DNA of 17,593 bases, taken from the NCBI GenBank assembly GCA_028278465.1, contig JANQEF010000019.1:1-17593 (forward strand), given 5' to 3'. A model generated the notes under the pieces. It was not told the origin of the DNA, ran no database searches, and worked only from the letters and a program-made list of their open reading frames with translations. Source of the stretch: Dehalococcoidia bacterium (lineage in GTDB: Bacteria > Chloroflexota > Dehalococcoidia > Lucifugimonadales > Lucifugimonadaceae). This document shows, piece by piece, positions 6,655 through 12,823 of this stretch (the first letter of the stretch is position 1; each line of letters opens with the position of its first letter). The translations under genes and the position numbers were made by a program.

Positions 6655-7401
6655 TTAGAAGATTGAGAAACTGCTGCCCAGGTACTTCAGGCCCAGCTTC
6701 TGTGCAACCTGTTGAGACGCGCCGTTGCTGCGGTTGGTGCTGTAGAACAACGTTTTGCCCCGCAGATCCTGATGGCCCAGCCAGCCACTCACGGCAGCCG
6801 CACCGAAGCCGCGCCTTCGTAGTTCAGGAACCGTCATCACTCCGGCCTCTGCGCCGCGGTCACCCAGTCGAGCAGTGAAACCTATCGCCGCTGGCTGTTC
6901 CTCGTTCATGGCGATACACCACGGGAGCCAGAGATCGTCAATCTCGCTGAAACCGAGCCCCACCAGCTCAGGCGGCATCCCCTCGACCCGGATCTTCCCC
7001 GTCAGGCGATCACCCTCAGGGGTGCCTGAGCAGACCAGGTGAATCTCGTGCGAGTAGGTGAGGCGATCGGGGGCAAGAAACACCATGTTCGGTGTCCGCA
7101 GCTGTGCCGTCATGTCGCCACTGAGCAGGTCCAGGTATTGATCGAGGTGAACTGGACGACTGTTTGGTCCGAAAAGCGGAGGCTCTGTAGCCACCAACTC
7201 GACGATCCGGTGAACTACCTCACCAGGCACATCGCGGCGCACGCCGAACACGTTGCCGGACTCGCAGCCAAGGATCAGCAGTTGCGGCGCCGGAGACAGA
7301 TCAGGGAAGTTCTGGCTGACGAGCCGGCCATGCCTGTCCAGCGCCATACAGGTATCAAGGTTCGTGACCAGGTGCTCTAAGTTTCGGCTAGCACGGTTCA
7401 T
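6655..7401 (-). CDS. GNAT family N-acetyltransferase
   Basis: Of the 248 residues, the first 130 are poorly conserved and the GNAT core is C-terminal. WLPWCIAMNEEQPAAIGFTARLGD (159-181) forms the central strands. EAGVMTVPELRRRGFGAAAVSGWL (185-208) is the beta-4/alpha-3 element with the acetyl-CoA pyrophosphate loop R-R-R-G-F-G. YSTNRSNGASQQVAQKLGLKYLG (220-242) is motif B, with the conserved Asn and a terminal aromatic strand. The enzyme would transfer an acetyl group from acetyl-CoA to an amine; the acceptor is not predictable. The long N-terminus resembles the two-lobed GNATs of unknown substrate. It is the first gene of a likely operon with the DUF1028 gene 30 bp downstream. No clear ribosome binding site precedes the ATG. 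Confidence 0.85.
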   Translation of the reverse strand: MNRASRNLEHLVTNLDTCMALDRHGRLVSQNFPDLSPAPQLLILGCESGNVFGVRRDVPGEVVHRIVELVATEPPLFGPNSRPVHLDQYLDLLSGDMTAQLRTPNMVFLAPDRLTYSHEIHLVCSGTPEGDRLTGKIRVEGMPPELVGLGFSEIDDLWLPWCIAMNEEQPAAIGFTARLGDRGAEAGVMTVPELRRRGFGAAAVSGWLGHQDLRGKTLFYSTNRSNGASQQVAQKLGLKYLGSSFSIF

Positions 7402-7556
7402 GGGTCTGATGCTACGGCAGCTTCGTGACCGGTCGATACCCGTTCCTGCTCATCTCTAGCCCTCGGCGTTTCCACCGCGTACCTGATCACACCATCCAGC
7501 GGCCCGAGCCGCGCTACTTTGATGCATGGCGTCGGAGTCGTCGCTAAACATCGTGT
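7402..7556. other. Intergenic region upstream of the GNAT gene
   Basis: This 155-bp gap lies between two minus-strand genes, and the GNAT promoter is expected here. I see no clear promoter, terminator hairpin or repeat. Confidence 0.3.
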
Positions 7557-8093
7557 TCAGACCCAGGCCTTGAGCAATCGTTCCTGCTCGTCGTGTAGCC
7601 GGACCCCGAGGCGGTCTCGAATCAACGCCAGGTCGTGAAGATCAGACTTTTGCAGCGGGTATCCGGCGTGCGACCTGACCTGGTACTCGGCAGAAAGACA
7701 CCTGACAAGGCGGCCGCCGAGCGAGCCCGATCCTGCCAGCTCATCGGCCGAGATCTTCCAGTCGTACACGCCCGGCCGGTAGACGCCGTGACCGTCAACA
7801 GCAAGCTCGAAGACGTGGAAATCGATCAGGCCGCGGACGGAATGCCCGAGAACAAAATTCTCGGCGCAGTGGTCGTCGGTATGCACATCACCGAAACCGG
7901 CCCGCCGCAGGGCATCCTCCAGGACTGCGGCGTCCGGCGCAGGGATCATGATGTCGAGGTCGGCGTGAGGCCTCGTCTGCTCTCCGAGCAGCGCATCGAC
8001 GCACCAGCCGCCGTCCAGCCAGACGGTGATCCCCAGCCGGTCGAACAGGTCGACGAACCAGAGAACGCCTTCCACAGTCATCTCTCGACTCAA
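7557..8093 (-). CDS. Lnu(A)/ANT(2'')-like nucleotidyltransferase
   Basis: I choose the TTG at 8093 (178 residues), because GGAAGGAG lies nine bases before it; an ATG four codons later (8081) is the alternative. The protein resembles lincosamide nucleotidyltransferases of the LinA/Lnu(A) kind. It shows LFDRLGITVWLDGGWCVDAL with the GGW nucleotide-binding turn (25-30), then RPHADLDIMI, in which Asp45 and Asp47 are the likely metal ligands. At the C-terminus, VRCLSAEYQVRSHAGYPL and DLHDLALIRDRL match the Lnu tail (x-C-x-S-x-E-x-Q-x-x-x-H-x-GY). The family adenylylates hydroxyls of lincosamide or aminoglycoside drugs, but environmental homologues often have no proven antibiotic substrate. The length matches Lnu(A)-type enzymes. 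It is divergent from the first VOC gene. Confidence 0.82.
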   Translation of the reverse strand: MSREMTVEGVLWFVDLFDRLGITVWLDGGWCVDALLGEQTRPHADLDIMIPAPDAAVLEDALRRAGFGDVHTDDHCAENFVLGHSVRGLIDFHVFELAVDGHGVYRPGVYDWKISADELAGSGSLGGRLVRCLSAEYQVRSHAGYPLQKSDLHDLALIRDRLGVRLHDEQERLLKAWV

Positions 8094-8249
8094 CGGCTGT
8101 CTCTCCTTCCGGTCTCCAGGCAAGCCGGTCATTCTAGCGGCCGCCCACGCCGCCGATTGACTGGAATCAGCGCCGCGCATACTCTCCGGCGGCGCGGCCA
8201 GGCAGCGCAATGCAACTCCACACAAAACCCGGCGCGCAGGGGACTCCAC
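8094..8249. other. Divergent promoter region (nucleotidyltransferase / VOC 1)
   Basis: The 156-bp interval between the divergent starts should hold promoters for both genes. Only the GGAAGGAG ribosome binding site of the nucleotidyltransferase is distinct. No convincing -10/-35 or operator symmetry was found. Confidence 0.35.
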
Positions 8250-8639
8250 ATGCCATATCTCGTGAACCACATCCACCTCAAGTCTGAAGACCCGAAGGCG
8301 ACGGCCGACTGGTTCGTCGAGGCGTTCAGGGTGAAGATCAAGAGCGACACGGTGCGGGATGTCGGCGACCGTTTCATCGTGACCGAGACGGAGGGCGGGC
8401 TGGCGATCAATATCTCCGGCGCACGCACCGGCGAGACGCTCGGGCCGGCAGATGCCGACGCTCACCTGGGCCTGGAGCATTTCGGCTTCGACACGGAAGA
8501 CATGGATGCCGACCTCGCCCGGCTGGAGGGACTCGGAGCAACGATCAAGGAGGCTCCGCGCGAGACCGGTCCCGGCACGAAGATAGCGTTCATAGCAGCG
8601 CCAGGAGACGTGCGGATAGAGCTGATACAGCGGGGTTAG
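8250..8639 (+). CDS. VOC (glyoxalase/bleomycin-resistance/dioxygenase) family protein, paralogue 1
   Basis: The 129-residue protein is a single VOC domain made of two beta-alpha-beta-beta-beta modules. NHIHLKSEDPKATADWFVEAF is the first strand and helix, with His9 a likely metal ligand. LGLEHFGFDTEDMDADLARLEGLG starts the second module, with His77 another candidate ligand, and VRIELIQ near the end supplies Glu124. The reading frame is open far upstream, but that part is antisense to the nucleotidyltransferase gene; the ATG at 8250 matches the start of the paralogue. VOC proteins carry out metal-dependent isomerisation, epimerisation, ring cleavage or glutathione/thiol transfer, or they bind drugs. 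The substrate is unknown. A paralogue about 49% identical by hand alignment (63 of 129 positions) lies 518 bp downstream. Confidence 0.87.
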   Translation: MPYLVNHIHLKSEDPKATADWFVEAFRVKIKSDTVRDVGDRFIVTETEGGLAINISGARTGETLGPADADAHLGLEHFGFDTEDMDADLARLEGLGATIKEAPRETGPGTKIAFIAAPGDVRIELIQRG

Positions 8640-8645
8640 GGCAAT

Positions 8646-8757
8646 CCCCCCCTCCGAGCTTCGGGTGCCCGCTTGCGGGCGCGGGTCAGGGGGAGGGTCA
8701 TTCGGCTTGTCAGGTAGGGGCGCCGCTTGCTGCGCCCGGTGGCGCCGGAGGCGGCAC
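8646..8757 (+). repeat. Family A interspersed repeat, copy 1
   Basis: The unit has CCCTCC and GGAGGG arms around a GC-rich centre, GGGTGCCCGCTTGCGGGCGC, followed by GGTAGGGGCGCCGCTTGCTG and CGCCGGAGGCGGCAC. The first half recurs at 8863-8954 and the second half at 12586-12632. The hairpin directly follows the VOC 1 stop codon and could serve as a transcription terminator. Confidence 0.65.
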
Positions 8758-8862
8758 AATTGTCATCTCGACCGAAGGGAGAGATCTGACCATCTTCCTG
8801 AGTCACCTCGGAGATTCCGGATCAACCCGTTCGACTGCGCTCAGGGCGGGGACAGAATGACA

Positions 8863-8954
8863 CCCCCTCCCAGTTTCGGGTACCCGCTTGCGGGCGCGGG
8901 TCAGGGGGAGGGTCGTTCGTCTTGTCTGGTAGGGGCGGTGCTTGCCCCGCCCGG
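8863..8954 (+). repeat. Family A interspersed repeat, copy 2
   Basis: CCCTCCC at 8865-8871 pairs with GGGAGGG at 8906-8912. The loop contains GGGTACCCGCTTGCGGGCGC, itself self-complementary (CCCGC-TT-GCGGG). A near-identical stretch occurs in copy 1 and a fragment (CGGGTACCCGCTTGC) at 16677-16691. Confidence 0.65.
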
Positions 8955-8979
8955 TCCCGATGCAATCGGGACGACTGCG

Positions 8980-9088
8980 TTTCCTGAGCGGAGCGTTAGC
9001 GGAGTCGAAGGATCTCTTCTGTGGGAAGCAGCCCTGACAAGATCAGTCGACCGCTTGAGAGACCCTTCGACTTCGCTCAGGGAACACA
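8980..9088. repeat. Family B inverted-repeat element, copy 1 (about 109 bp)
   Basis: The left arm begins TTTCCTGAGCGGAGCG and continues to GTCGAAGGATCTC. The right arm, 9059-9088, is GAGACCCTTCGACTTCGCTC followed by AGGGAACACA, roughly its reverse complement. A spacer of about 40 bp lies between. The 30-bp right arm is identical at 16594-16623 and 16746-16775. The layout is BIME- or MITE-like: two inverted arms, a variable centre and no coding capacity. Confidence 0.7.
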
Positions 9089-9104
9089 CCGACCCACCCT
9101 CTAA

Positions 9105-9127
9105 CTCCCTCCCAAGCTGGGAGGGAG
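9105..9127. repeat. Family C hairpin repeat, copy 1
   Basis: CTCCCTCCCA and TGGGAGGGAG form a perfect 10-bp stem around AGC. The same 23 bp, also preceded by CCCTCTAA, recur at 12688-12710. Both copies stand upstream of a gene start (31 bp before VOC 2 and 114 bp before the Gfo/Idh gene), so they may fall in 5' untranslated RNA. Confidence 0.75.
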
Positions 9128-9157
9128 AACCAACCCAACATCACGGAGAAACAACAG

Positions 9158-9550
9158 ATGGCCTACAACCTCAATCACGTTCACCTGAAGTCCAACGACC
9201 CCGAACTCACCGCCAACTGGTGGGTCGACACCTTCAACTTCGAGATCGTCGGCGACACCACGCGCGACACTGGCGACCGCTTCATCCGTTGCCGCGCCGA
9301 AAACGGCGTGCCCGTCAACATCTCCGGCCCGCTCGACGGACAGCACCTGCCGGAGAGCGACTCCGGAGTGAAGCTCGGACTTGAGCACTTCGGCTTCGAT
9401 GTCTTCGACATCGAAGCCGAGATCGAGCGTCTTGCCGGACTCGGCGCGCCGCTGCTCGACGGCCCCAACGAGCTGCCAGACGGCACTCGCTTCTGCTGGG
9501 TTCAGGCGCCGGACAACGTGCGCGTCGAACTAATCCAGTGGCCTAAATAG
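9158..9550 (+). CDS. VOC (glyoxalase/bleomycin-resistance/dioxygenase) family protein, paralogue 2
   Basis: The 130-residue VOC protein is closely related to the upstream one. Shared blocks are NH(I/V)HLKS, DTxRDxGDRFI, NISG, LGLEHFGFD and VR(I/V)ELIQ. Likely metal ligands are His9, a His in the LEHFGF block, and Glu in VRVELIQ. GGAGA lies eight bases before the ATG, supporting the start. The protein differs from paralogue 1 mainly in residues lining the middle of each module (for example WWVDTFNFEI against WFVEAFRVKI), which suggests a different substrate after duplication. It follows the repeat block and ends 40 bp from the convergent lipoprotein gene. Whether it is an enzyme or a binding protein cannot be decided here. 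Confidence 0.87.
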   Translation: MAYNLNHVHLKSNDPELTANWWVDTFNFEIVGDTTRDTGDRFIRCRAENGVPVNISGPLDGQHLPESDSGVKLGLEHFGFDVFDIEAEIERLAGLGAPLLDGPNELPDGTRFCWVQAPDNVRVELIQWPK

Positions 9551-9590
9551 GCTGAGGCGGCGTCGAATCGGTCTGAACTGGCCGCGCGGG

Positions 9591-11282
9591 CTACAACGCG
9601 CCGCAGGGATCCAGCAGCGGTTCCTCGCCGAGCGCCCAGCCCACCAGGTGGTCGACAATGCCGGGATCGTCCGCCGTCACCACGATCACCTGCTCGTCGT
9701 TCGGCCCGCCCGTGACACCCAGGAACCCGGCCGGCGCCTGGAGGATCGTCGCCCACGCGTCGGCAACACTCGAGTCCGAGGCGAACCGCTCATCCCTGAG
9801 CAAGAACTTGAGCAGGGCCGCGGTGAACTCCCACGGATCATCTACGGGATCGTCCCACTCGATCAGGGCCACGCTGGCGAAATCTCCGCAGCTTGAGCGC
9901 ATGGCGACGAGCTCGTCTCCGCCCCAGCCAGAAACCGCATTGTCTATCCACGCCGCATCGAAGAACGCGTCGCCTTCGCTGCCGGATGCAGCCGCAGCAC
10001 TCTCAAGCCACGTCCTCAGGCCGCCCTCGCCCCAGTCGCTCCTCCACATCGCGGTCCAGCCCGCATCCGTGATCTCCTGCGCCGTCGCGATCGTCACATC
10101 GATAGCCGGCTCGTTCGCCAGGTACTTGTCGTAGTGCAGCACCTGCTCGGTCGTGGATGGCGGACGCTCGTAAAGCTCGTCCAGCCGCTGCGACCACGCT
10201 GCGAAGTTCTCGTCAGCCTGCTCCGGCGTCAGCGTGCCGTCCTGCAGCGCCGACAGGTGAGGAGTGATCGGCGTAAACGCCTCCGACAGGAATGCCTGTC
10301 CATGCAGATACGGAAAGGCGAAGCTGCCCAGCAGGTACTCGGACACCTCGACGACCTCACCAGAACCGCCGTTGCCTGCCCCAGCCTCCACATCGACCGG
10401 CTCCTCTACCTCGTACGCGGCCAGGAGGTAGTCGATGCCTTTTGCCTGCCATAGCGCCAGCTGCGAAACCCACTCCGCCTCACCCTCGAAAAGCGACTGC
10501 AGCGCCACGTACTCATCATCGCTCTCCAGCTCATCCAGGATGTCGAACAGCCCGTACTCGACATCCTGCATCAGGTGCACGAACTCGTGGACATAAGTCA
10601 GTATGTCGGCCGGGCCGAACCTGCCTTCCGCCCCGTCCAGCACCACGTTCAGTTCCCGTGTATCGGGGCTGAAGAAACCTCCGACAAAGTCGTCCGTGAG
10701 CTGGTCCGCCTGGTCGCGCAGGTCGGCGGACGCCGGGATCAGCCCCAGCGCCTTCAGGAGCCGGCTGCTCGCCTCTTCGAATTCCTCTGCCTCGGCCTTC
10801 TCTTCCGGAGTCTGCTCAGCCTCGAACTCCGCCTGCAGCTGGTCGCCCTGTTCGATGTACTCCTGCCGGGTCAGGAACTTGCGTACGCTGCCCGCGGCTT
10901 CAAGCGATTCGATCGAGATGCCGCGCCACCTGCTGGTGGTCGACTCCCAGAACTCCAGCTCACCGATAAGCGCCTGCGTCGGCTCGCCGTTCATAAAGTG
11001 CGCCGGCAGCGGCGTTGGAGTTGGTGTGGGCGGGACAGGAGTCGATGTCGGCCGCGGGGTGGGCGTTGGCGGCACCGGAGTCGGCGATGGAGTGGCCTTG
11101 GGGGTTGGAGTCGGCGATGGGACCGGTGTGGCCGTCGGCGTGGCGGTTGGTGTCGGTTCTGGCGTCTCAGTCGCCTCTAGAGCGGCCGTGGGATCCGGGG
11201 GCGTGGTGCAGGCGGCGAGAACCAGCATCCCGACACATGCGGCAAGGCAGAGCGCGGACGTGTAAGGGCGTCTCAACGACAT
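9591..11282 (-). CDS. Secreted lipoprotein with Pro/Thr linker and HExxH metallopeptidase-like domain
   Basis: The 563-residue protein begins with a lipoprotein signal peptide: basic SLRRP, a hydrophobic stretch and the lipobox LAAC at 22-25, with Cys25 lipidated. Residues 38-95 are a low-complexity PTPTPxPTP linker, common in extracellular proteins of Chloroflexota, that spaces the domain from the membrane. The globular part contains LTYVHEFVHLMQD, with the zinc motif HEFVH at 232-236. About 30 residues on, SLFEGEAEWVSQ (263-274) is a good candidate for the third ligand glutamate of a gluzincin. An acidic helical segment (150-172) precedes the domain. It is likely a surface-anchored zinc protease of unassigned family, but no substrate-binding features can be read. 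The C-terminal 200 residues are unassigned. The ATG at 11282 has only a weak ribosome binding site. Confidence 0.82.
   Translation of the reverse strand: MSLRRPYTSALCLAACVGMLVLAACTTPPDPTAALEATETPEPTPTATPTATPVPSPTPTPKATPSPTPVPPTPTPRPTSTPVPPTPTPTPLPAHFMNGEPTQALIGELEFWESTTSRWRGISIESLEAAGSVRKFLTRQEYIEQGDQLQAEFEAEQTPEEKAEAEEFEEASSRLLKALGLIPASADLRDQADQLTDDFVGGFFSPDTRELNVVLDGAEGRFGPADILTYVHEFVHLMQDVEYGLFDILDELESDDEYVALQSLFEGEAEWVSQLALWQAKGIDYLLAAYEVEEPVDVEAGAGNGGSGEVVEVSEYLLGSFAFPYLHGQAFLSEAFTPITPHLSALQDGTLTPEQADENFAAWSQRLDELYERPPSTTEQVLHYDKYLANEPAIDVTIATAQEITDAGWTAMWRSDWGEGGLRTWLESAAAASGSEGDAFFDAAWIDNAVSGWGGDELVAMRSSCGDFASVALIEWDDPVDDPWEFTAALLKFLLRDERFASDSSVADAWATILQAPAGFLGVTGGPNDEQVIVVTADDPGIVDHLVGWALGEEPLLDPCGAL
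10998..11169 (-). repeat. Low-complexity Pro/Thr-coding DNA inside the lipoprotein gene
   Basis: This stretch encodes the PTPTP linker (residues 38-95) and consists of imperfect short repeats related to GGTGTGGGCG / GGAGTCGGCG on the plus strand. It is prone to length change by slippage, so linker length may differ between strains. Antisense open frames rich in Gly-Val here are by-products. Confidence 0.7.
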
Positions 11283-11393
11283 GATGTACCGTTAGCACCG
11301 CTGCTGTTAGAGGTGAACCGCGCACGCCGCATCTCGACGCAATTCCAGCGTACCAACGAACCTCCGGCCGGGGGTTATCGGCCAGCACCAGAA

Positions 11394-12563
11394 TCAGTAC
11401 TCCCGCAGACCGCCGTCGGAGTTGATCAGCGGCGGGCGTACATACGGTCCGGACGGGTATTTGCCGAACGCCTCCTCGTTCAGGTCGATGCCAATGCCCG
11501 GCCGGTCCGGAACGATCAGGAAGCCGCCATCGCGCGTCAATGGCTCATCCACGAGATCAGCCTTCACGCCCGTCTCGTCATCGCCCGGGTACTCCTGAAC
11601 CGGGATGTTGTGCGTCGCGGCATCGAGCTGCACGCAGGCCGCTGTCAGGACAGCCGAGAGCGGGTTGTGCGGCACAACACCCACGTAGTTCGCCTCGGCG
11701 ATCGCCGCGATCTTCTTGATGTTCGTGATCCCGCCAGCCAGCGAAAGGTCAGGCCGCACGAACGCCGCGCCCCGGTGGTTCAGCAGGTCCAGGAACTGGT
11801 AGATCGTGTACAGCCGCTCGCCCATCGCCAGCGGCATCGGCACATTCGCCGCCACGTACTCCCACTGGTCCATGTTCTCCGGTTCTATCGGGTCCTCGAA
11901 GAAATACAGGTTGAACGGCTCCAGCGCCCGGCCCACCGCGATCGCCTCGGCGGGCGTCAGCCGGTTAACGACATCGATCAGCACGTCGACATCCGGCCCG
12001 ACGGCATCCCGCACCGCGCCGACGCGCTCGACGGCGTTGTGCTGCATCCCGGTGAAGCTCATGTCTTCGAGGCCGTGGCCTTCTTCGAAGTCGTGCTTGC
12101 CGAAGTCGCCGAACGGGTAGAGTCGGACCGCCGTGTATCCCTCTGCGACCTTCTCCTTCGCGTGGGCGGCGAGTTCTGACGGTGTTGAGCCGGAGAGGTG
12201 CGTGTAGAGGCGGACCTTGTCGCGGGTCGGGCCGCCGAGAAGTTCGTAGACGGGCTTGCCGTACGCCTTGCCCTTGATGTCCCACAGCGCGATATCGATG
12301 GCGCCGATGGCCGCCATGACGTCTGCGCCGCCGCGGAAGATGGAGCGCCGGAACAGGTGCTGCCAGTGCTTTTCGATGTGCAGCGGGTCTCTGCCGACGA
12401 GGTATTCGGCGCAGTACCTGACGCCGGCGATGGGCACAAAGGGCGAGCCGCCGGTGCCAGAGGCAGGATGAAGCTCACCGACGCCATGAACCCCTTCGTC
12501 AGTCTCGACCTTGACGTAGTTGAACCGTGCGGCGGACAGGACGCGGACGGAGGTGACTTTCAT
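11394..12563 (-). CDS. Enolase-superfamily enzyme, galactonate dehydratase/mandelate racemase-like (enzyme 1)
   Basis: The 389-residue protein has the enolase-superfamily N-terminal cap with ETDEGVHGVGE (20-30), then AAIGAIDIALWDIKGKAYGKPVYELLGG (84-111). The barrel follows with metal ligands Asp197 (LIDVVNR), Glu223 (FFEDPIEPE) and Glu249 (AMGERLY). RPDLSLAGGIT (270-280, Asp272), VVPHNPLS with His299 as a base, and Glu324 in VQEYP complete the site. The layout is that of acid-sugar dehydratases such as D-galactonate dehydratase. However, the lysine motif strand reads TAVRLYPF, with Arg147 instead of the usual Lys, and the second residue after Asp197 is Val rather than the His seen in galactonate dehydratase. 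The substrate is therefore probably not galactonate. It is divergent from the Gfo/Idh operon across a 260-bp repeat-bearing gap. Confidence 0.87.
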   Translation of the reverse strand: MKVTSVRVLSAARFNYVKVETDEGVHGVGELHPASGTGGSPFVPIAGVRYCAEYLVGRDPLHIEKHWQHLFRRSIFRGGADVMAAIGAIDIALWDIKGKAYGKPVYELLGGPTRDKVRLYTHLSGSTPSELAAHAKEKVAEGYTAVRLYPFGDFGKHDFEEGHGLEDMSFTGMQHNAVERVGAVRDAVGPDVDVLIDVVNRLTPAEAIAVGRALEPFNLYFFEDPIEPENMDQWEYVAANVPMPLAMGERLYTIYQFLDLLNHRGAAFVRPDLSLAGGITNIKKIAAIAEANYVGVVPHNPLSAVLTAACVQLDAATHNIPVQEYPGDDETGVKADLVDEPLTRDGGFLIVPDRPGIGIDLNEEAFGKYPSGPYVRPPLINSDGGLREY

Positions 12564-12585
12564 GGTGGGTTTGCCTGTTTCGTTT

Positions 12586-12632
12586 GGTAGGGGCGGGCAA
12601 AGATGCTGCGCCCGGTGACGCCGAAGGCGGCA
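12586..12632 (+). repeat. Family A repeat, right half
   Basis: GGTAGGGGCGGGCAAAGATG leads into CTGCGCCCGGTGACGCCGAA and GGCGGCAC. It matches 8713-8757 apart from a few substitutions and a short insertion. The left, CCCTCC-containing half is absent here. Confidence 0.6.
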
Positions 12633-12687
12633 CGACTGCCATCCTGAACCCGTCGAAGGGTGGCGTCACCAACGACCCTCCCTCTAA

Positions 12688-12710
12688 CTCCCTCCCAAGC
12701 TGGGAGGGAG
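12688..12710. repeat. Family C hairpin repeat, copy 2
   Basis: This 23-bp unit is identical to 9105-9127, with a perfect 10-bp stem (CTCCCTCCCA / TGGGAGGGAG). It lies 114 bp upstream of the Gfo/Idh start codon. Confidence 0.75.
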
Positions 12711-12823
12711 GATTCGCATCCGCACTTTACTACCACGGCCTCACAGTGCCCGGGTGTAAACTTCGCCGGCTCGAACATCCCGCTTTCCAGGCCAGCAAAC
12801 ACACCAACCCGGAAGGACAAAAC

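Larger units (their letters stand above)
8640..9157. repeat. Repeat-filled spacer between the two VOC paralogues
   Basis: This 518-bp gap has no gene. In order it holds a first copy of repeat family A (8646-8757), a GTCATCTCGACC-type unit (8762-8790) and a GTTCGACTGCGCTCAGG unit near 8829. A second family A copy follows (8863-8954), then a long inverted-repeat element of family B (8980-9088) and a perfect hairpin of family C (9105-9127). A 239-codon open frame through here only reads the repeats and the second VOC gene out of frame. Confidence 0.75.
12564..12823. other. Divergent intergenic region with repeat insertions
   Basis: The 260-bp region between the enolase-superfamily gene 1 and Gfo/Idh starts carries half of a family A repeat (12586-12632) and a family C hairpin (12688-12710). 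The remaining unique sequence, roughly 12711-12823, probably contains the plus-strand promoter. An open frame extends the Gfo/Idh gene upstream through here, but it is repeat-derived. Confidence 0.55.

Noticed and set aside
8665..9384. A 239-codon plus-strand open frame across the VOC spacer
   Set aside because: It reads repeats and then the second VOC gene in the wrong frame; the composition is Arg/Ser/Pro-rich as expected of a shadow frame.
10603..11265. A plus-strand Gly-Val repeat protein
   Set aside because: It is the antisense reading of the Pro/Thr linker of the lipoprotein gene.
11366..11383. Hairpin GGCCG..CGGCC as a terminator upstream of the lipoprotein gene
   Set aside because: The stem has only five base pairs, with no T-run after it.
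12584..12823. N-terminal extension of the Gfo/Idh protein by 80 residues
   Set aside because: The extension translates a family A repeat and the family C hairpin, and a good ribosome binding site precedes the inner ATG at 12824, after which the Rossmann motif starts normally.
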